Counted from the stretch's first letter, positions 15,301 through 22,697 are shown. The stretch: 64,000 nucleotides of DNA from Oegoconia quadripuncta (GCA_949316235.1 OX438759.1:13243618-13307617); one strand, 5' to 3'. The notes: generated by a model not told the origin, from the sequence alone. Numbers and translations are program-made.

Positions 15301-16985
15301 TACAAAATAATTCATTTATTCACTTCACAAAATACTGTAGTTATGCAAATACATCCAATCTCTTATGAGAGTCTGGTGTCTGTGAAAGAGTAATGTACAT
15401 ATGTTACAAAGATTACCAGACATGTACCAGGTTATATAAATATATGTTGATTGTTGTTTGAGGATACTTCCTTATTCTTCCACAACGAAATATCCTGAAT
15501 GGAAAAATTCATCATCATCATCATCGAGTAATTGGCGCACATAAATAAAAACTAGAGTCCGAGTAACCGCCTCCGTGGCTCAATGTAAACAACATAAGGT
15601 TTACGAATCGGAGGTCGCGGGTTCGATCCCCAGCAGGGTACATGTTTCGTACTCGGTTTGGTTGGTGGTAGGGCTTTATAATGTCCGCCTGGCTAACTAC
15701 CACAATCTTATCTAAGTCTGCCGCCAAACACCAATGTTACTAGCATTGTTGTGTTCTGGTTGTCTGAGATAAGATAGCCAATCCCCAAAATAGATGGGGT
15801 TCCCGCGTCAGTACGCTTCCACTAAGCAGCAATGTTAATAGCATTGTTGTGTTCCGGTTGTCAGAGACAAGATAGCCATTCCCCCAAATGTGTTGGGGTT
15901 TCCGGGTCAGTATCCTGCCACCGTCAACCTCATCTTCACTTAACATCAGGTGTGATTGAGGTCAAGTACCACCCCGTTATGTATAAAAAAACCATCAGGT
16001 GTGATTGATTTATGATTGATGATGATTTTAAAGCCGATCTGGACCTATGGCATCCAACTGTGGGGATCGGCGGCAAGTTCCAACATGATGATCCTGCAAA
16101 GGGCACAAAATTACATATTAAGGCAAATAGCAAATGCTCCATGGTTCCTGAAAGTTACTGAGATCCACCAGAATCTCGGGGTCAAAACAATCAACGAGGA
16201 AATTAGCTCCACTCTACCAAATATAAGTTACGACTGACAAAGCACCCCAACCAGCTGGCAGTGCAGCTGACAATTCCTGACAGCATGAGACGCCTCAAGA
16301 GGCGCAGGATCCTGGAACTCGAGAACCTAGAATAGCCTCCAGATTCAGACAGAGGAGATGAGGGGGATCACACTCTACCCCCCGCGACAGAACGCCCAAC
16401 ACATCTGCTCATAGTCCCCCGACTGATTGCATGATAATACGCATAAAAAAAAAAAAAAAAGGTGTGATTGAGGTCATGTGCTGACACGTTGTTCCTACAC
16501 GTTGTTGTAAAAAATTGAATGCAGTAGTTAAGCCACTGATTTACGAGTAAGGTAAAATGAATGTAGTGAAAATGAGATCATTGAGAAGTATAAATAGTGT
16601 AATTAGGGAGTTTAGCAGTGTGAAAGAAGACGTAGTGACAAAAATTGAAAAAAGGTATGCTGACATGGTTTGGACATGTCCTCTCCACATGTCCACACCA
16701 TGTCAGCATGATGATGAATGAAAGAAGACTAACGAAAGATATAGAAAGAGGTTTTCCTTCACTGTTTAAGAGCAATCGGATAACTGCACATAAGTAATTA
16801 AATTAAAAGCTCATTGGTACATGGCTTACCTGGGAATCGAACCCGGACCTCGAAATTGGGAGACCGCGTCTTAACCGCTGAGCCACCGACTCTCTAGGCT
16901 CTAATTATTTCCGTATAAATAAAATTAATTCTTAACATTTATTTATGTTCTAATTATAAATTCTGATCTGTTTCAGACTGAATAA
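122..16985 (+). CDS. KIF4: KIF4-type chromokinesin gene, 5' part outside the window (17 exons)
   Basis: This is a plus-end-directed microtubule motor of the kinesin-4 family. Known members bind chromosomes and the central spindle and act in spindle midzone organisation and cytokinesis. The exons below join in phase with GT/AG borders and give about 1,045 residues. In order they encode: motor domain from after the P-loop (residues 1 to about 255, with NQASSRSH switch I, DLAGSER switch II and [10 protein letters not shown]); coiled coil (about 265-880); an acidic DPDW segment; a nine-cysteine domain (about 945-975); and a basic tail. Human KIF4A has about 1,230 residues, so roughly the first 90 lie left of the window. 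The fly counterpart is Klp3A. Family assignment is secure. Exact splice borders are inferred by eye. Confidence 0.93.
868..1027 (+). CDS. KIF4: KIF4 exon b: switch I
   Basis: The exon continues G-ITELPV...[40 protein letters not shown]. It contains the kinesin switch I signature N-x-x-S-S-R-S-H, which contacts the nucleotide phosphate and Mg. Acceptor ACAG ends at 867. Donor GTGAGT begins at 1028, phase 2. It is unusually GC-rich for the window, as are the other exons. Confidence 0.95.
1174..1385 (+). CDS. KIF4: KIF4 exon c: switch II and microtubule-binding loop
   Basis: The exon encodes [26 protein letters not shown] and then [13 protein letters not shown] and [17 protein letters not shown] is switch II. 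The following lysine-rich loop and the [10 protein letters not shown] helix form the microtubule interface in kinesins. The CAG acceptor ends at 1173. The donor GTGAG begins at 1386, phase 1. Confidence 0.96.
1483..1645 (+). CDS. KIF4: KIF4 exon d: end of motor and neck linker
   Basis: The exon encodes [39 protein letters not shown] and [17 protein letters not shown] and TLRYADRAR close the motor domain. The rest corresponds to the neck region that in KIF4A leads into the stalk. Donor GTAAT begins at 1646, phase 2. Confidence 0.96.
1791..1941. mobile_element. MITE family M1, 151 bp
   Basis: Near-perfect terminal inverted repeats of about 50 bp run inward from AATGGTGTCGAGTCGG and from its complement at 1941. 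They share the block CCAACTAAACTAAAACCAG. It has no coding capacity and sits in a KIF4 intron. A second copy is at 46225-46371 and a longer relative at 14501-14826. Confidence 0.88.
2120..2639 (+). CDS. KIF4: KIF4 exon e: first stalk exon
   Basis: This is the largest exon (520 nt). It starts [20 protein letters not shown] and continues as a Glu/Lys-rich, heptad-like sequence ([42 protein letters not shown]), typical coiled coil. The last part (about 40 residues) is acidic. Acceptor ACAG ends at 2119; donor GTAAGG begins at 2640, phase 0. Confidence 0.93.
3604..3792 (+). CDS. KIF4: KIF4 exon f: coiled coil
   Basis: Reads [21 protein letters not shown] and ends [15 protein letters not shown], 63 codons in phase 0 at both ends. 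LTQELQELN matches the start of the second stalk segment in KIF4 proteins. Acceptor TTTCTCCAG ends at 3603; donor GTGAGA begins at 3793. Confidence 0.93.
4119..4292 (+). CDS. KIF4: KIF4 exon g: coiled coil
   Basis: Reads [20 protein letters not shown] and ends [15 protein letters not shown], 58 codons in phase 0. The pattern of a Leu/Ala core with charged flanks continues the coiled coil. The donor (GTATCA at 4293) is weaker than its neighbours but is the only one that keeps the phase. Confidence 0.9.
4365..4625 (+). mobile_element. tRNA-derived SINE, family D
   Basis: The head resembles a tRNA: GTCGGTGGCTCAGCAG as A-box region and GGTCCGGGTTGGATTCC as B-box region. The body contains CGTGAGGAAACCTGCATGCC and the tail ends with GGTGATGATGA repeats. 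A copy on the other strand is at 16751-16895, and a body/tail fragment is at 54268-54438. Confidence 0.85.
4884..5039. mobile_element. Palindromic MITE M4, 156 bp
   Basis: Almost the whole element is one palindrome. Arms of about 73 bp begin TGTGCTGTGGCTTCTAG on the left and end with the near-complement on the right, with only a few bases at the centre. It would form a very stable hairpin in RNA. It lies in the KIF4 intron before exon h. Confidence 0.88.
5405..5608 (+). CDS. KIF4: KIF4 exon h: basic stalk region
   Basis: Reads [20 protein letters not shown], then [36 protein letters not shown]. It corresponds to the KIF4A stretch with RQMKEDAEKFRQWK and NVLRRKTEEAAAANKRLK, one of the best conserved stalk parts. 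68 codons, phase 0; acceptor TACAG ends at 5404 and donor GTATTA begins at 5609. Confidence 0.95.
5959..6113 (+). CDS. KIF4: KIF4 exon i
   Basis: Reads [40 protein letters not shown] and [13 protein letters not shown]. It continues the stalk directly after NKRLK, as in KIF4A (KDALQKQ). Acceptor TGTAG ends at 5958; donor GTGACG begins at 6114, phase 2. Confidence 0.92.
6385..6533 (+). CDS. KIF4: KIF4 exon j
   Basis: Reads [17 protein letters not shown] and goes on to the coiled coil [20 protein letters not shown]. Acceptor CCACAG ends at 6384; donor GTAAGT begins at 6534, phase 1. The intron that follows carries a SINE. Confidence 0.92.
6582..6873 (-). mobile_element. SINE family A copy
   Basis: A T-run followed by ATGCACAAC at the left is the reversed A-rich tail. 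The right end is the tRNA-like head (GATCGAACCCG..., GAGCCACGAAGGTGG reversed). Family A has about 330 bp: tRNA-like head, a body containing GTTGTGTTCCGGTTGTC, and an A-tail. Confidence 0.88.
7325..7569 (+). CDS. KIF4: KIF4 exon k
   Basis: Begins [20 protein letters not shown], then [18 protein letters not shown]. It matches the KIF4A part with W-x-x-I-x-S-L-A-D-A-K-A-x-L-K-Y-L (Trp, Ile and the AKxxLK block are kept). The rest is coiled coil. Acceptor AACAG ends at 7324 (phase 1); donor GTAAGG begins at 7570. Confidence 0.92.
7705..7830 (+). CDS. KIF4: KIF4 exon l
   Basis: 42 codons, [15 protein letters not shown]... ending [14 protein letters not shown], in phase 0. It corresponds to the end of the coiled coil. 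Acceptor TTACAG ends at 7704; donor GTAAGT begins at 7831. Confidence 0.88.
8464..8655 (+). CDS. KIF4: KIF4 exon m: lysine-rich and acidic DPDW segment
   Basis: Begins [20 protein letters not shown], a basic stretch that could serve nuclear localisation. It is followed by an acidic run rich in Asp/Glu and by [15 protein letters not shown]. The DPDW-x-x-TPL motif just before the cysteine domain is characteristic of KIF4. Acceptor TTTACAG ends at 8463; donor GTGTGT begins at 8656. Confidence 0.94.
8693..9050. mobile_element. MITE family M3, 358 bp
   Basis: Terminal inverted repeats: GAGTTTTTTTACCGTAAGG at the left and its near-complement at the right (CCTTACGGTTAAAAAACTC). Next to them are TAGGGCATATTAGG and its complement. 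It has no coding capacity and lies in the KIF4 intron after exon m. Related copies are near 21.9, 23.3 and 56.6 kb. Confidence 0.85.
9411..9480 (+). mobile_element. Helentron-like 5' fragment (tentative)
   Basis: The block TAAATGCGAAAGTTTGG with TTGTCTGTCTGC resembles the left part of elements at 45.9 and 49.4 kb in this window. No hairpin/CTAG end follows, so it is truncated. Confidence 0.4.
9844..10095 (+). CDS. KIF4: KIF4 exon n: nine-cysteine (Fe-S type) domain
   Basis: The domain spans from [16 protein letters not shown] through [18 protein letters not shown]. The cysteine spacing CxC-x3-C-x4-C-x-C-x6-C-x3-C-x-C-x4-C matches the cysteine-rich domain of KIF4, which in the human protein binds a 4Fe-4S cluster and helps chromatin binding. 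A serine/acid-rich tail, [10 protein letters not shown], follows. Retention of the next intron would add a nine-residue tail and a stop at 10123. Donor GTGAGT begins at 10096. Confidence 0.95.
10102..10290 (+). pseudogene. Two decayed tandem copies of the KIF4 cysteine-domain exon
   Basis: 10102-10229 repeats about 9978-10104, including the cysteine codons and even the donor GTGAGTACGA (10220-10229). In this copy the glutamine codon after CRC is TAA. A shorter third copy (about 10234-10290) begins with a block like MMCGCTKT and soon stops. Both sit in the intron right after the functional exon. Confidence 0.85.
10682..11722 (+). mobile_element. Mariner-like fold-back element FB1, 1,041 bp
   Basis: Inverted repeats of about 270 bp start with TACAGGGCGTCCCA and end with the complement TGGGACGCCCTGTA. 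TA flanks both ends, as expected for Tc1/mariner. Between the arms is only the transposase C-terminus (11210-11421). Both arms include a B-box-like GGTTCGATTCCC. It lies in the KIF4 intron before exon o. Confidence 0.9.
11210..11421 (+). pseudogene. Transposase C-terminal remnant in FB1
   Basis: The frame reads [18 protein letters not shown], then [20 protein letters not shown] and ends [10 protein letters not shown] with a stop. WGYVK and the GxHFEHLIN end are typical of the C-terminal part of mariner-type DDE transposases. The catalytic part is missing, and TGA occurs just before the remnant. Confidence 0.8.
11735..12352 (+). pseudogene. RTE-like LINE 3' fragment
   Basis: [20 protein letters not shown] and [16 protein letters not shown] match the conserved C-terminal region of RTE-like endonuclease/reverse transcriptases. 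[15 protein letters not shown] block follows after 12230. A TTATTATTA microsatellite (12054-12086) interrupts it. Several frame changes show it is dead. Confidence 0.7.
12054..12086. repeat. (TTA)n microsatellite
   Basis: About eleven units of ATT/TTA with one interruption, inside the RTE fragment. Confidence 0.85.
12432..12484 (+). CDS. KIF4: KIF4 exon o
   Basis: Reads [18 protein letters not shown] in 53 nt. The acceptor TTTTTTACAG ends at 12431, and the donor GTGAGT begins at 12485, phase 2. It joins exon n in phase 0. The sequence is low in identifiable motifs; placement rests on phase and splice signals. Confidence 0.78.
12760..12906 (+). pseudogene. Mariner transposase N-terminal fragment
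   Basis: A frame around 12799-12905 reads [14 protein letters not shown], stop, [15 protein letters not shown]. This matches the second helix-turn-helix region of mariner transposases (…EFKxGRxSLEDDPRSGRP). It is broken by a stop codon and lacks inverted repeats nearby. Confidence 0.6.
12929..13355 (+). mobile_element. SINE family A copy with an insertion
   Basis: The head begins ACCGCCTCCCTGGCTCAATG with the B-box GGGTTCGATCCC. The body resumes at about 13130 (GGTGGTAGGGTATTTTAAAT) and ends at an A-rich tail. About 100 bp at 13029-13129 are foreign: a T-run and a piece ending in TATTG repeats. Confidence 0.82.
13842..14255 (+). other. Open frame of unknown origin in a KIF4 intron
   Basis: 137 codons; the middle reads [20 protein letters not shown] and [19 protein letters not shown]. 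It is not part of the KIF4 splice pattern. The composition of the middle looks protein-like, but I recognise no family, and the C-terminal half looks random. It may be a transposon remnant or chance. Confidence 0.2.
14501..14826. mobile_element. Long variant of MITE family M1, about 326 bp
   Basis: The ends resemble M1 (TTTCGATTCGGATGTAC at the left, its complement with GACACCA at the right), but the arms are about 140 bp long. They include CTTAATTTGACAGGGCTTAA and its complement. The middle about 50 bp is unique. It has no coding capacity. Confidence 0.8.
15176..15260 (+). CDS. KIF4: KIF4 exon p: lysine-rich tail
   Basis: After the shared codon it reads [20 protein letters not shown] and DNADHAIK. 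The long T-rich tract ending in TTTGCAG (15169-15175) is a strong acceptor, and GTAAAC at 15261 is the donor. Phase 2 in and phase 0 out fit exons o and q. Confidence 0.8.
15565..15991 (+). mobile_element. SINE family A copy with internal duplication
   Basis: The head is nearly canonical (ACCGCCTCCGTGGCTCAATG, B-box GGGTTCGATCCCC) and the tail is A-rich. About 100 bp of the body is present twice in tandem (15724-15821 and 15824-15922), which makes this copy longer than the family norm. Confidence 0.87.
16005..16460 (+). pseudogene. 5'-truncated Jockey-like LINE insertion with A-tail
   Basis: It encodes only the C-terminus of a Jockey-type ORF2: [36 protein letters not shown], then [13 protein letters not shown] after a frame change, and [13 protein letters not shown] with a stop. 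A run of A ends it at 16460. The direct repeat GGTGTGATTGA flanks it (about 15997-16008 and 16461-16471), so the insertion went into a SINE A tail. Confidence 0.8.
16461..16511 (+). mobile_element. Tail end of a SINE A copy split by the LINE
   Basis: GGTGTGATTGAGGTCATGTG and the following CACGTTGTT match the last part of family A, which was cut by the LINE at 16005-16460. Confidence 0.7.
16555..16745 (+). pseudogene. Degraded LINE fragment with small inverted repeat
   Basis: Frames such as [19 protein letters not shown] and RRLTKDIER resemble a peptide common in insect LINE ORF ends (VKEDVVTRIEKGMLRWFGHV). The middle has a short palindrome (TGCTGACATGGT ... ACCATGTCAGCA) that breaks the frame. 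Confidence 0.5.
16751..16895 (-). mobile_element. SINE family D copy
   Basis: The right end is the tRNA-like head reversed (GGGAATCGAACCCGGACCTC, GCTGAGCCACCGAC). The body portion includes TAAGAGCAATCGGATAA. It lies just before the KIF4 terminal exon. Confidence 0.8.
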
Positions 16986-17560
16986 CCGGCGCGAAGAGAT
17001 GGACAATTAGGAATTTATTTTAGTTTATAAATGTATGAAATTGAACGGGCTTGATGTTCAGTTCGGATTCATAAACTTGTGCTTCGTTTCCTCTTTATGT
17101 TATAATTATAATAGTATATAAATTTGTAATCTAAATTAAGTGTATGATGCATTGGATTGTTATATTTTCATGAAGATTGACGACTGGTTTGTAACCAATC
17201 GTTGTGCACGTGTAGAATGTCTTATCAATCTTGTCATTTAGGAAGATACCGGAGGACAATATTTTCTAATTTTATCTGTCAGATTGTCTTCCGTGTATGG
17301 GCAAAATTAAACATACCCTGAATATAAATTTGGGTTATTCAATTGGGTGTTGCAGCTTTGCTCGTGTGTCTGAGGCGTTATGTTTACTATTTTATTTACG
17401 ATTGTCGACATTCTGCGCGTGTGTGTGTGAGAACGTGTCATTGTAGAAATCTTGTACGTTCAGTGAGGTTTCGTGCCAGTCCGCTAACATTTATATTTTT
17501 TTTTTCATATTTTTATAAATTGTGGTGTAGATCTCCGAATAAACAATATTTATTTTTTCA
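16977..17560 (+). other. KIF4: KIF4 terminal exon: three codons and 3' UTR
   Basis: After TTTCAG the reading frame gives Thr-Glu and a TAA stop (16983-16985). The 3' UTR follows, with a canonical AATAAA at 17538-17543 and T/G-rich sequence after it. The 3' end is therefore probably near 17,555-17,570. No SINE was seen in the UTR. Confidence 0.7.
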
Positions 17561-18067
17561 AAGGCATTTTTAATGTTGACTGTCGGCTTAGGCACATGAT
17601 AAAGTAAAAGTTTGGACCCTAGCGATCGACGAAATGTGTTCCGACTGGGTTTTTTAAAATGCGAAATCATTTGAAAAGCTATTCGAATCGTTTCAAGGTA
17701 AACTACCTCTATATGAACGGAAAATCAAACGGAACAGTTCGTTTTTCTTTCGGGTCCAATATTTTAGAAAAACTTAGGTCGCCGTACAGATGGATCGAGG
17801 ACGTAGATCAGTACTCCTATCAGTACATAACACACATGTGCAGCATATACAATTCGACCATATTATGGAATTGCATCGCTTTCTATGGGAGGATTCGCCG
17901 TAATGGCCACGCGAGTGCACGTACTTTATTCCCAGTTGTCCTCCGGGTTTGCGATTGCAGATTTTTTGGACAACTCACGAAAATTTAAAATCAGGCGTGA
18001 GCCAGTAACAACAACATTTCAGCACCAATTATTCTACTCCCTATCACTGGTCTACATACTTCTTTTT

Positions 18068-18285
18068 AAGTCGAGGCAAGTTTCAAATTTTATTGGACCA
18101 AACCTTAGCCACTCTATTAGCACTCTCTGTGGCGTTAAGGAGGTCGTCAAAGTTGCAGCTGTCAGGATACGCAGAGCAAGATTAGGTGATCCATCGTCTA
18201 CGGGGAAACTCAGCACTCGCACCGATCATTCCCGTCGTCGGAGAAGCCCCACCTGCACAGACTACATACAGTTATTAAGCTCATG
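18068..18285 (-). pseudogene. LINE ORF C-terminal fragment
   Basis: The complement of 18068-18285 includes CRWGFSDDGNDRCEC and a stop, then the block KFGPIKF region. It is a broken relative of the longer copy at 32502-32747. The C-x-C pattern resembles the zinc-knuckle end of Jockey/R1-type LINE proteins. Confidence 0.55.
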
Positions 18286-18439
18286 ATTGACACCCAAAAT
18301 GATGAAATGCCCTATTATACTTTGCCGGGAACCATGAACAAATTTTCGGATGCGTATTCTTTGAAAAATCACATCAAATTATTTCACTTGCAACCCCAAA
18401 ATATCGTTACATTCTACAAATCTGGAAAATAATCACAAA

Positions 18440-18588
18440 GAGTCAACGTATACAAAATACGCGACTTACACATAAGTTACACAACTATTTTTATTTAAGT
18501 ATGCTGCAGAACTCACTAAATTCGGTAATTCATTTAAAGGCAAACAATGTAATACATTTTTTAAATTATCGTGAAACAGAAGCTAAAT
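18440..18588 (+). pseudogene. Degraded LINE C-terminal fragment (tentative)
   Basis: The segment NSFKGKQCNTFF in one frame resembles the SFKGQCIRFYNKVP part of the LINE ORFs at 21.2 and 44.2 kb. It has no open frame. Confidence 0.3.
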
Positions 18589-18712
18589 GCAAATTTATTT
18601 ATATTTTATTATTTATTTATTTATTATTTATTTAATTATATTATATTATATATTATTTATATATATTATTTATATATATATTATTTATATATATATTATT
18701 TATATTATATTG
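18588..18712. repeat. TATTTA-rich microsatellite
   Basis: About 125 bp almost wholly of A and T in units such as ATTTATTT and TATATATTATT. Confidence 0.9.
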
Positions 18713-18884
18713 TTGACTACTGAAATTAGATTTTACTGGTTTGTTTTTAAGCCATCGTCTACACCTATGATATTTTACCTTAGTAAATTCTGAGATCATA
18801 TAAAAGTTATTGAAGCTCGTTAAAATACTATGTGGACTTCCCTTTCTGTGCACCCCAGCACTAAAAGCATGACAGGCGCGATCC

Positions 18885-20500
18885 TTTGTTTTGAAATAAT
18901 CGTTTCGGTTCCTATAAACACAAAAACAAAAACAAATCTACAACCGCAGCAGCTCAAAATATCATAGACGCCATAATTACTGCTCTAGACGATAAATATA
19001 AAACAGCGGGCATTTTCTGTGATTTAACAAAAGCATTTGATGTAATAGGAAATGAATTATTGTTGGAGAAGATGTCACACTATGGATTAAATAACAAAGC
19101 TCAAAGTTTACTCAAATCGTTTTTATACAATAGGCAACAGACAGTGGAGGTCGTAGCCAATAGTAAAAAAGTGAAGTCATCCCCAGGTAAAGTAACAATA
19201 GGCATTCCACAAGGATCTGCACTGGGAAATACTATGTTTTTGATATTTATAAATGACCTACCAACCTATATTACTGAAGGCGTAATAGCGCTATTTGCCG
19301 ATGACACTACTGTTGTTGTATGCGCCAAAACATACGAACAACTTAATATTAAAATAAATAATGTGTGCATGCAGTTGCGGGAATGGTTTGTGGCTAATGG
19401 GTTAATTCTGAATGTCACTAAATCGAATGGGATAATCTTCACGGCTAAAACAAATCAGAGACCAATGAATATGTCCATCCCGGTACCATTGTGTGAACAG
19501 GTAAAATTCCTGGGATTCAAGTTAGATAGCAATCTAAACTGGAAGTCCCATATACAATCACTTTGCGATCGACTGAGTGGTGCTGCATATGCGTTACGGA
19601 AACTCCGCCCACTTATATCAACAGACGTGCTGAGGCAGACGTATTTTGCGTATTTCCACTCACTTATGTCGTATGGCGTCATTCTTTGGGGTAACTCAGC
19701 TGATGCAAACCGCGTCTTCATTCTACAAAAAAGGGCAATAAGAATCCTAAGTGGAGTTAAACCCAGAGACACATGTAGAACCCATTTTCATAAAACAAAA
19801 ATAATGACATTGTACTCACTGTACTTATACCAAGTGATATTGTTTGTACGGCAGAATATGTCTAGTTTTAGCCGTCGCGTCGGAGGTGGACATCTATTAA
19901 GGAGTACAGGTCGCTTACAATCTGTCTCACGACGCACAACACTCGCGACAAAAAACCCCCGTGTGATCGGGCCTACGTACTATGAGCATCTACCCGCAGA
20001 TTTACGTGACGAAACAAATGACGACGCATTCATTCGCCAACTGAGAAACTTTTTGTTGGAAAATGAATTTTATTCTATTAAAGAGTATATGGATATGACA
20101 TTTTAATAACCTCCTGACATGTTTTCTATTTTAATATATCTATTTTAACTTGTATTCAACTATAATTTGACAAAGGTGATTATGGTATATCAATAATCTC
20201 ATGACATGGTTTATATTTTATTTTGTTTTTGTTTTATTTCATTTTGATTATTCTAAAATGGTATGACGTTGACGTAACAATGGTTACATACTTATACTTT
20301 CTTAATTAATTTTGACATACATATAACAATATGTTTTACTATTGTATACAGGTATTTGTTTTTATGTTATTATTTTTTGTTTTATGTTTGACAATCACTT
20401 TTATTTTAGATTTCATAAATTTACGAAACTGTATGTATGACATGCTATTGTAAAAGTGAACTAAATAAATCTAATCTAATCTAATCTAATCTAATCTATA
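18885..20500 (+). mobile_element. 5'-truncated CR1/Jockey-group LINE (LINE-1)
   Basis: This is a non-LTR retrotransposon missing the endonuclease half. The open frame runs from about 18,901 to the stop at 20106. It keeps the RT motifs KSTTAAA, GIFCDLTKAFD (first catalytic Asp), GIPQGSALG and LFADDTTV (catalytic F-A-D-D). The C-terminal region reads LMSYGVILWGNSADANRVF. The element ends at a 3' TAATC repeat (20463-20499), the usual simple tail. The frame is intact over about 400 codons, so the insertion is fairly young, although 5' truncation makes it non-autonomous. Confidence 0.9.
19060..20106 (+). CDS. Reverse transcriptase, C-terminal part (LINE-1)
   Basis: 348 residues from the first Met. 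The frame is open further left to about 18,901 and includes the FCDLTKAFD motif upstream of this Met, so the Met is internal. The key motifs are GIPQGSALG (around residue 50), LFADDT (around residue 85), then the thumb and a C-terminal region shared with LINE-2 and LINE-3. No zinc knuckle is present. Confidence 0.85.
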   Translation: MLEKMSHYGLNNKAQSLLKSFLYNRQQTVEVVANSKKVKSSPGKVTIGIPQGSALGNTMFLIFINDLPTYITEGVIALFADDTTVVVCAKTYEQLNIKINNVCMQLREWFVANGLILNVTKSNGIIFTAKTNQRPMNMSIPVPLCEQVKFLGFKLDSNLNWKSHIQSLCDRLSGAAYALRKLRPLISTDVLRQTYFAYFHSLMSYGVILWGNSADANRVFILQKRAIRILSGVKPRDTCRTHFHKTKIMTLYSLYLYQVILFVRQNMSSFSRRVGGGHLLRSTGRLQSVSRRTTLATKNPRVIGPTYYEHLPADLRDETNDDAFIRQLRNFLLENEFYSIKEYMDMTF

Positions 20501-20501
20501 C

Positions 20502-21590
20502 TTGCTTGAAACTGGAATTGCTAGAAATAACGATAATCTACTTGTTTCGTTGTTTAGGTTTCTTCACGACGTGAATAGTGCTATCTCTAAGGTGGCTGAA
20601 TGGTTTACGTCAAATAACCTACTTATTAATGAAAAAAAAACCAAATGCATAAAATTTTCACTACCTAATGACAAACAGGTAGCTAGTACTATTTTAATAA
20701 AAAACGAGGAGTTGGAGCTTGTGGACACTACTCTATTTCTAGGTATTATGTTGGATAAAGGACTACAATGGGGTCCACATATCGAAAGGTTGTCGAAACG
20801 TCTCAGTTCTACAGTGTTCGCTATTTAAAAAATCTGCTATTTAACCGACGTGGACACCGCGAGGCTGGTATACTTCAGCTATTTCCATAGCATAATGGCT
20901 TATGGCATTCTGTTATGGGGAAATGCCGCGGACATAAACTGTATTTTTGTTCTGCAGAAGCGAGCGGTTAGTGCGATCTACAAGTTAGGCTCCCGAGTAT
21001 CTCTGAGGAATAAATTTCAAGAAATCAATATATTAACTTTGGCATCGCAATATATTTACGAAAACTTAATGTACGTAAGAAAGAATCTGTATTTGTTTAG
21101 GAAAAATTGTGAAATACACAATGTTAATACAAGATATAAAAATAAACTTGCTGTCCATAGCAGTCGCTTACACAAAGTCACTAAGTCATTCAAGGGACAA
21201 TGTATACGCTTCTACAATAAGGTTCCGGTATACATTCAAAATTTGCCTTTAAATAAATTTAAAACAACCATTAAACGGAAACTATGTGCCAAAGGCTATT
21301 ATAAAATTTCTGACTATCTGGATGATAAGAATGCGTGGACATGAACCGCTCGCCATTATCCAGTATATTTTATTCTTATTTTTCTTTGTCGAATCATAAA
21401 TTTTACAATTAGGTATCTCAAATTGTATTTGTATTGGCTTATTTAAAAAGAGCAACCCTGGAGTTTCTTGCTCGTTCTTCTCTGGGGAGACTGCCTAGTG
21501 AATGAGCGATAACTGTATGTCATGACGATTTCAAATGTTATTCTTACAACTTACGAAATAAAAACATTTTTGATTTTGATTTGATTTCAC
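20502..21590 (+). pseudogene. LINE-2: broken LINE of the LINE-3 family
   Basis: Two frames (20502-20828 and 20850-21344) together match residues of the intact copy at 43255-44346: WFTSNNLLINEKKTKC, LVDTTLFLGIMLDKGLQWGP, YGILLWGNAADIN and YKISDYLDDKNAWT-stop. The FADD active-site region is missing, and a stop and frame change separate the halves. The 3' UTR ends in AATAAAAAC and TTTTGATTTTGATT repeats at about 21590. Confidence 0.87.
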
Positions 21591-21917
21591 AATAAGTAGC
21601 CGAGTCCTTGTAGTAAACTAAGTTTATTGTCTTTTCACAGTTTTAGAATTGACAGAGAAAATGTAAGTATGTAAGTTTTAAGAAAAAATGCACTGTCATC
21701 GACGCCGCTGATTGACTTAATGTCCTTAAAACACCACCGTCTTCACTCCCCGCGCCCCGCACCGTACCCGTGCGTTCGCACGTACACTACTTTAACACCT
21801 GTTTTAAGTAGTACCATTTTACCTGGTTAAGTAGTACCATTTTACCTACTACACGTTAGTACTATTATCTATTCTGTGCTACTACTATTATAGTAGTAGG
21901 TATTCATACAACAATTG

Positions 21918-22568
21918 TCAGAAAAACAGGGCATATTAGGTAAGTGAAATAGAAGGTATTGGCATAGTTCAGTTTTTTCTTACAGAACCATCCTCGAATA
22001 AAGCCTTGTTGCCTATTCCACATAATTATATAATTAAATTAAATAAATAAAAAATCCTTAGAGGAAATATGAGTTCCAAATAAATTTCGCATTATAGGAA
22101 CGCTACGAATCCCGCCAGACGCATATTAATCTGTGGCCGTCACGTGCGTCGATGATTGTTTTGAGAAAAAAATCTACGAATCTCAATAACTTCTACTTCA
22201 CTTATCTAATATTGGTTTTGTACGACGACCTGTTTGGTGTAGTGGTTAGCAACTCTGACCACTATACCAAAAGGTTGCGGGTTCGAATCCCGCTAAGAGC
22301 ATATGTTTGTGTGATGAATACGGACATGTGTGCCCGAGTTATGGATGTTTTCATTTATTATAAGTATTTATTTACAAAAAAAAAATGTATTTATATAGTT
22401 ATGAACCATCTGTTATCCACAACACAAGCCTATAGTTACTTACTGTGGAGCTAGATGGCGCTGTGTGTATGTCTAAGGATACTCATGTTTATATTATATT
22501 TATGCCCTATTTTTTTCCTTGCGACACAGAATTAATATAGTACTAACGTTCTTGCGGTAAAAAAACTC
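21918..22568. mobile_element. MITE family M3 copy with nested SINE B
   Basis: The left end is damaged (starts near GGGCATATTAGG). The right end is canonical (TATGCCCTATTTTTTTCC ... GGTAAAAAAACTC). The interior is split by the SINE at 22226-22480. Confidence 0.8.
22226..22480 (+). mobile_element. tRNA-derived SINE, family B
   Basis: The head GACCTGTTTGGTGTAGTGG (A-box region) and GGTTCGAATCCCGCTA (B-box) form a tRNA-like 5' end. The body holds GAGTTATGGATGTTTTC and the tail region GGAGCTAGATGGCGCTGTG. It is not a functional tRNA, since the acceptor ends do not pair. Confidence 0.87.
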
Positions 22569-22626
22569 ACCGTTATGTTAATGAATACTCCTGTATAGAG
22601 GATTATTTATATATTACGTTACGCTT

Positions 22627-22686
22627 GCCAACCACCACACCATGTTAAAAACACCGGTTCCCCTCCGATCACCGAAGTTAAGCAAT
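22627..22686 (+). other. 5S rRNA-like segment, truncated
   Basis: GCCAACCACCACACCATG and CACCGGTTC, then TCCGATCACCGAAGTTAAGC match the first half of an insect 5S rRNA. The match stops inside the A-box region, so the intermediate element and C-box are missing. It cannot be a working 5S gene. A second copy is at 24027-24086. Confidence 0.75.
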
Positions 22687-22697
22687 AGCGCTCTTTG

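Noticed and set aside
17343..17988. Open frames after the KIF4 stop
   Set aside because: The first lies within the 3' UTR and the second reads as random sequence; no motif was found.
22226..22300. Possible functional tRNA gene (A- and B-box present)
   Set aside because: The acceptor ends do not pair, and the same head recurs in many SINE copies with a shared body and tail.
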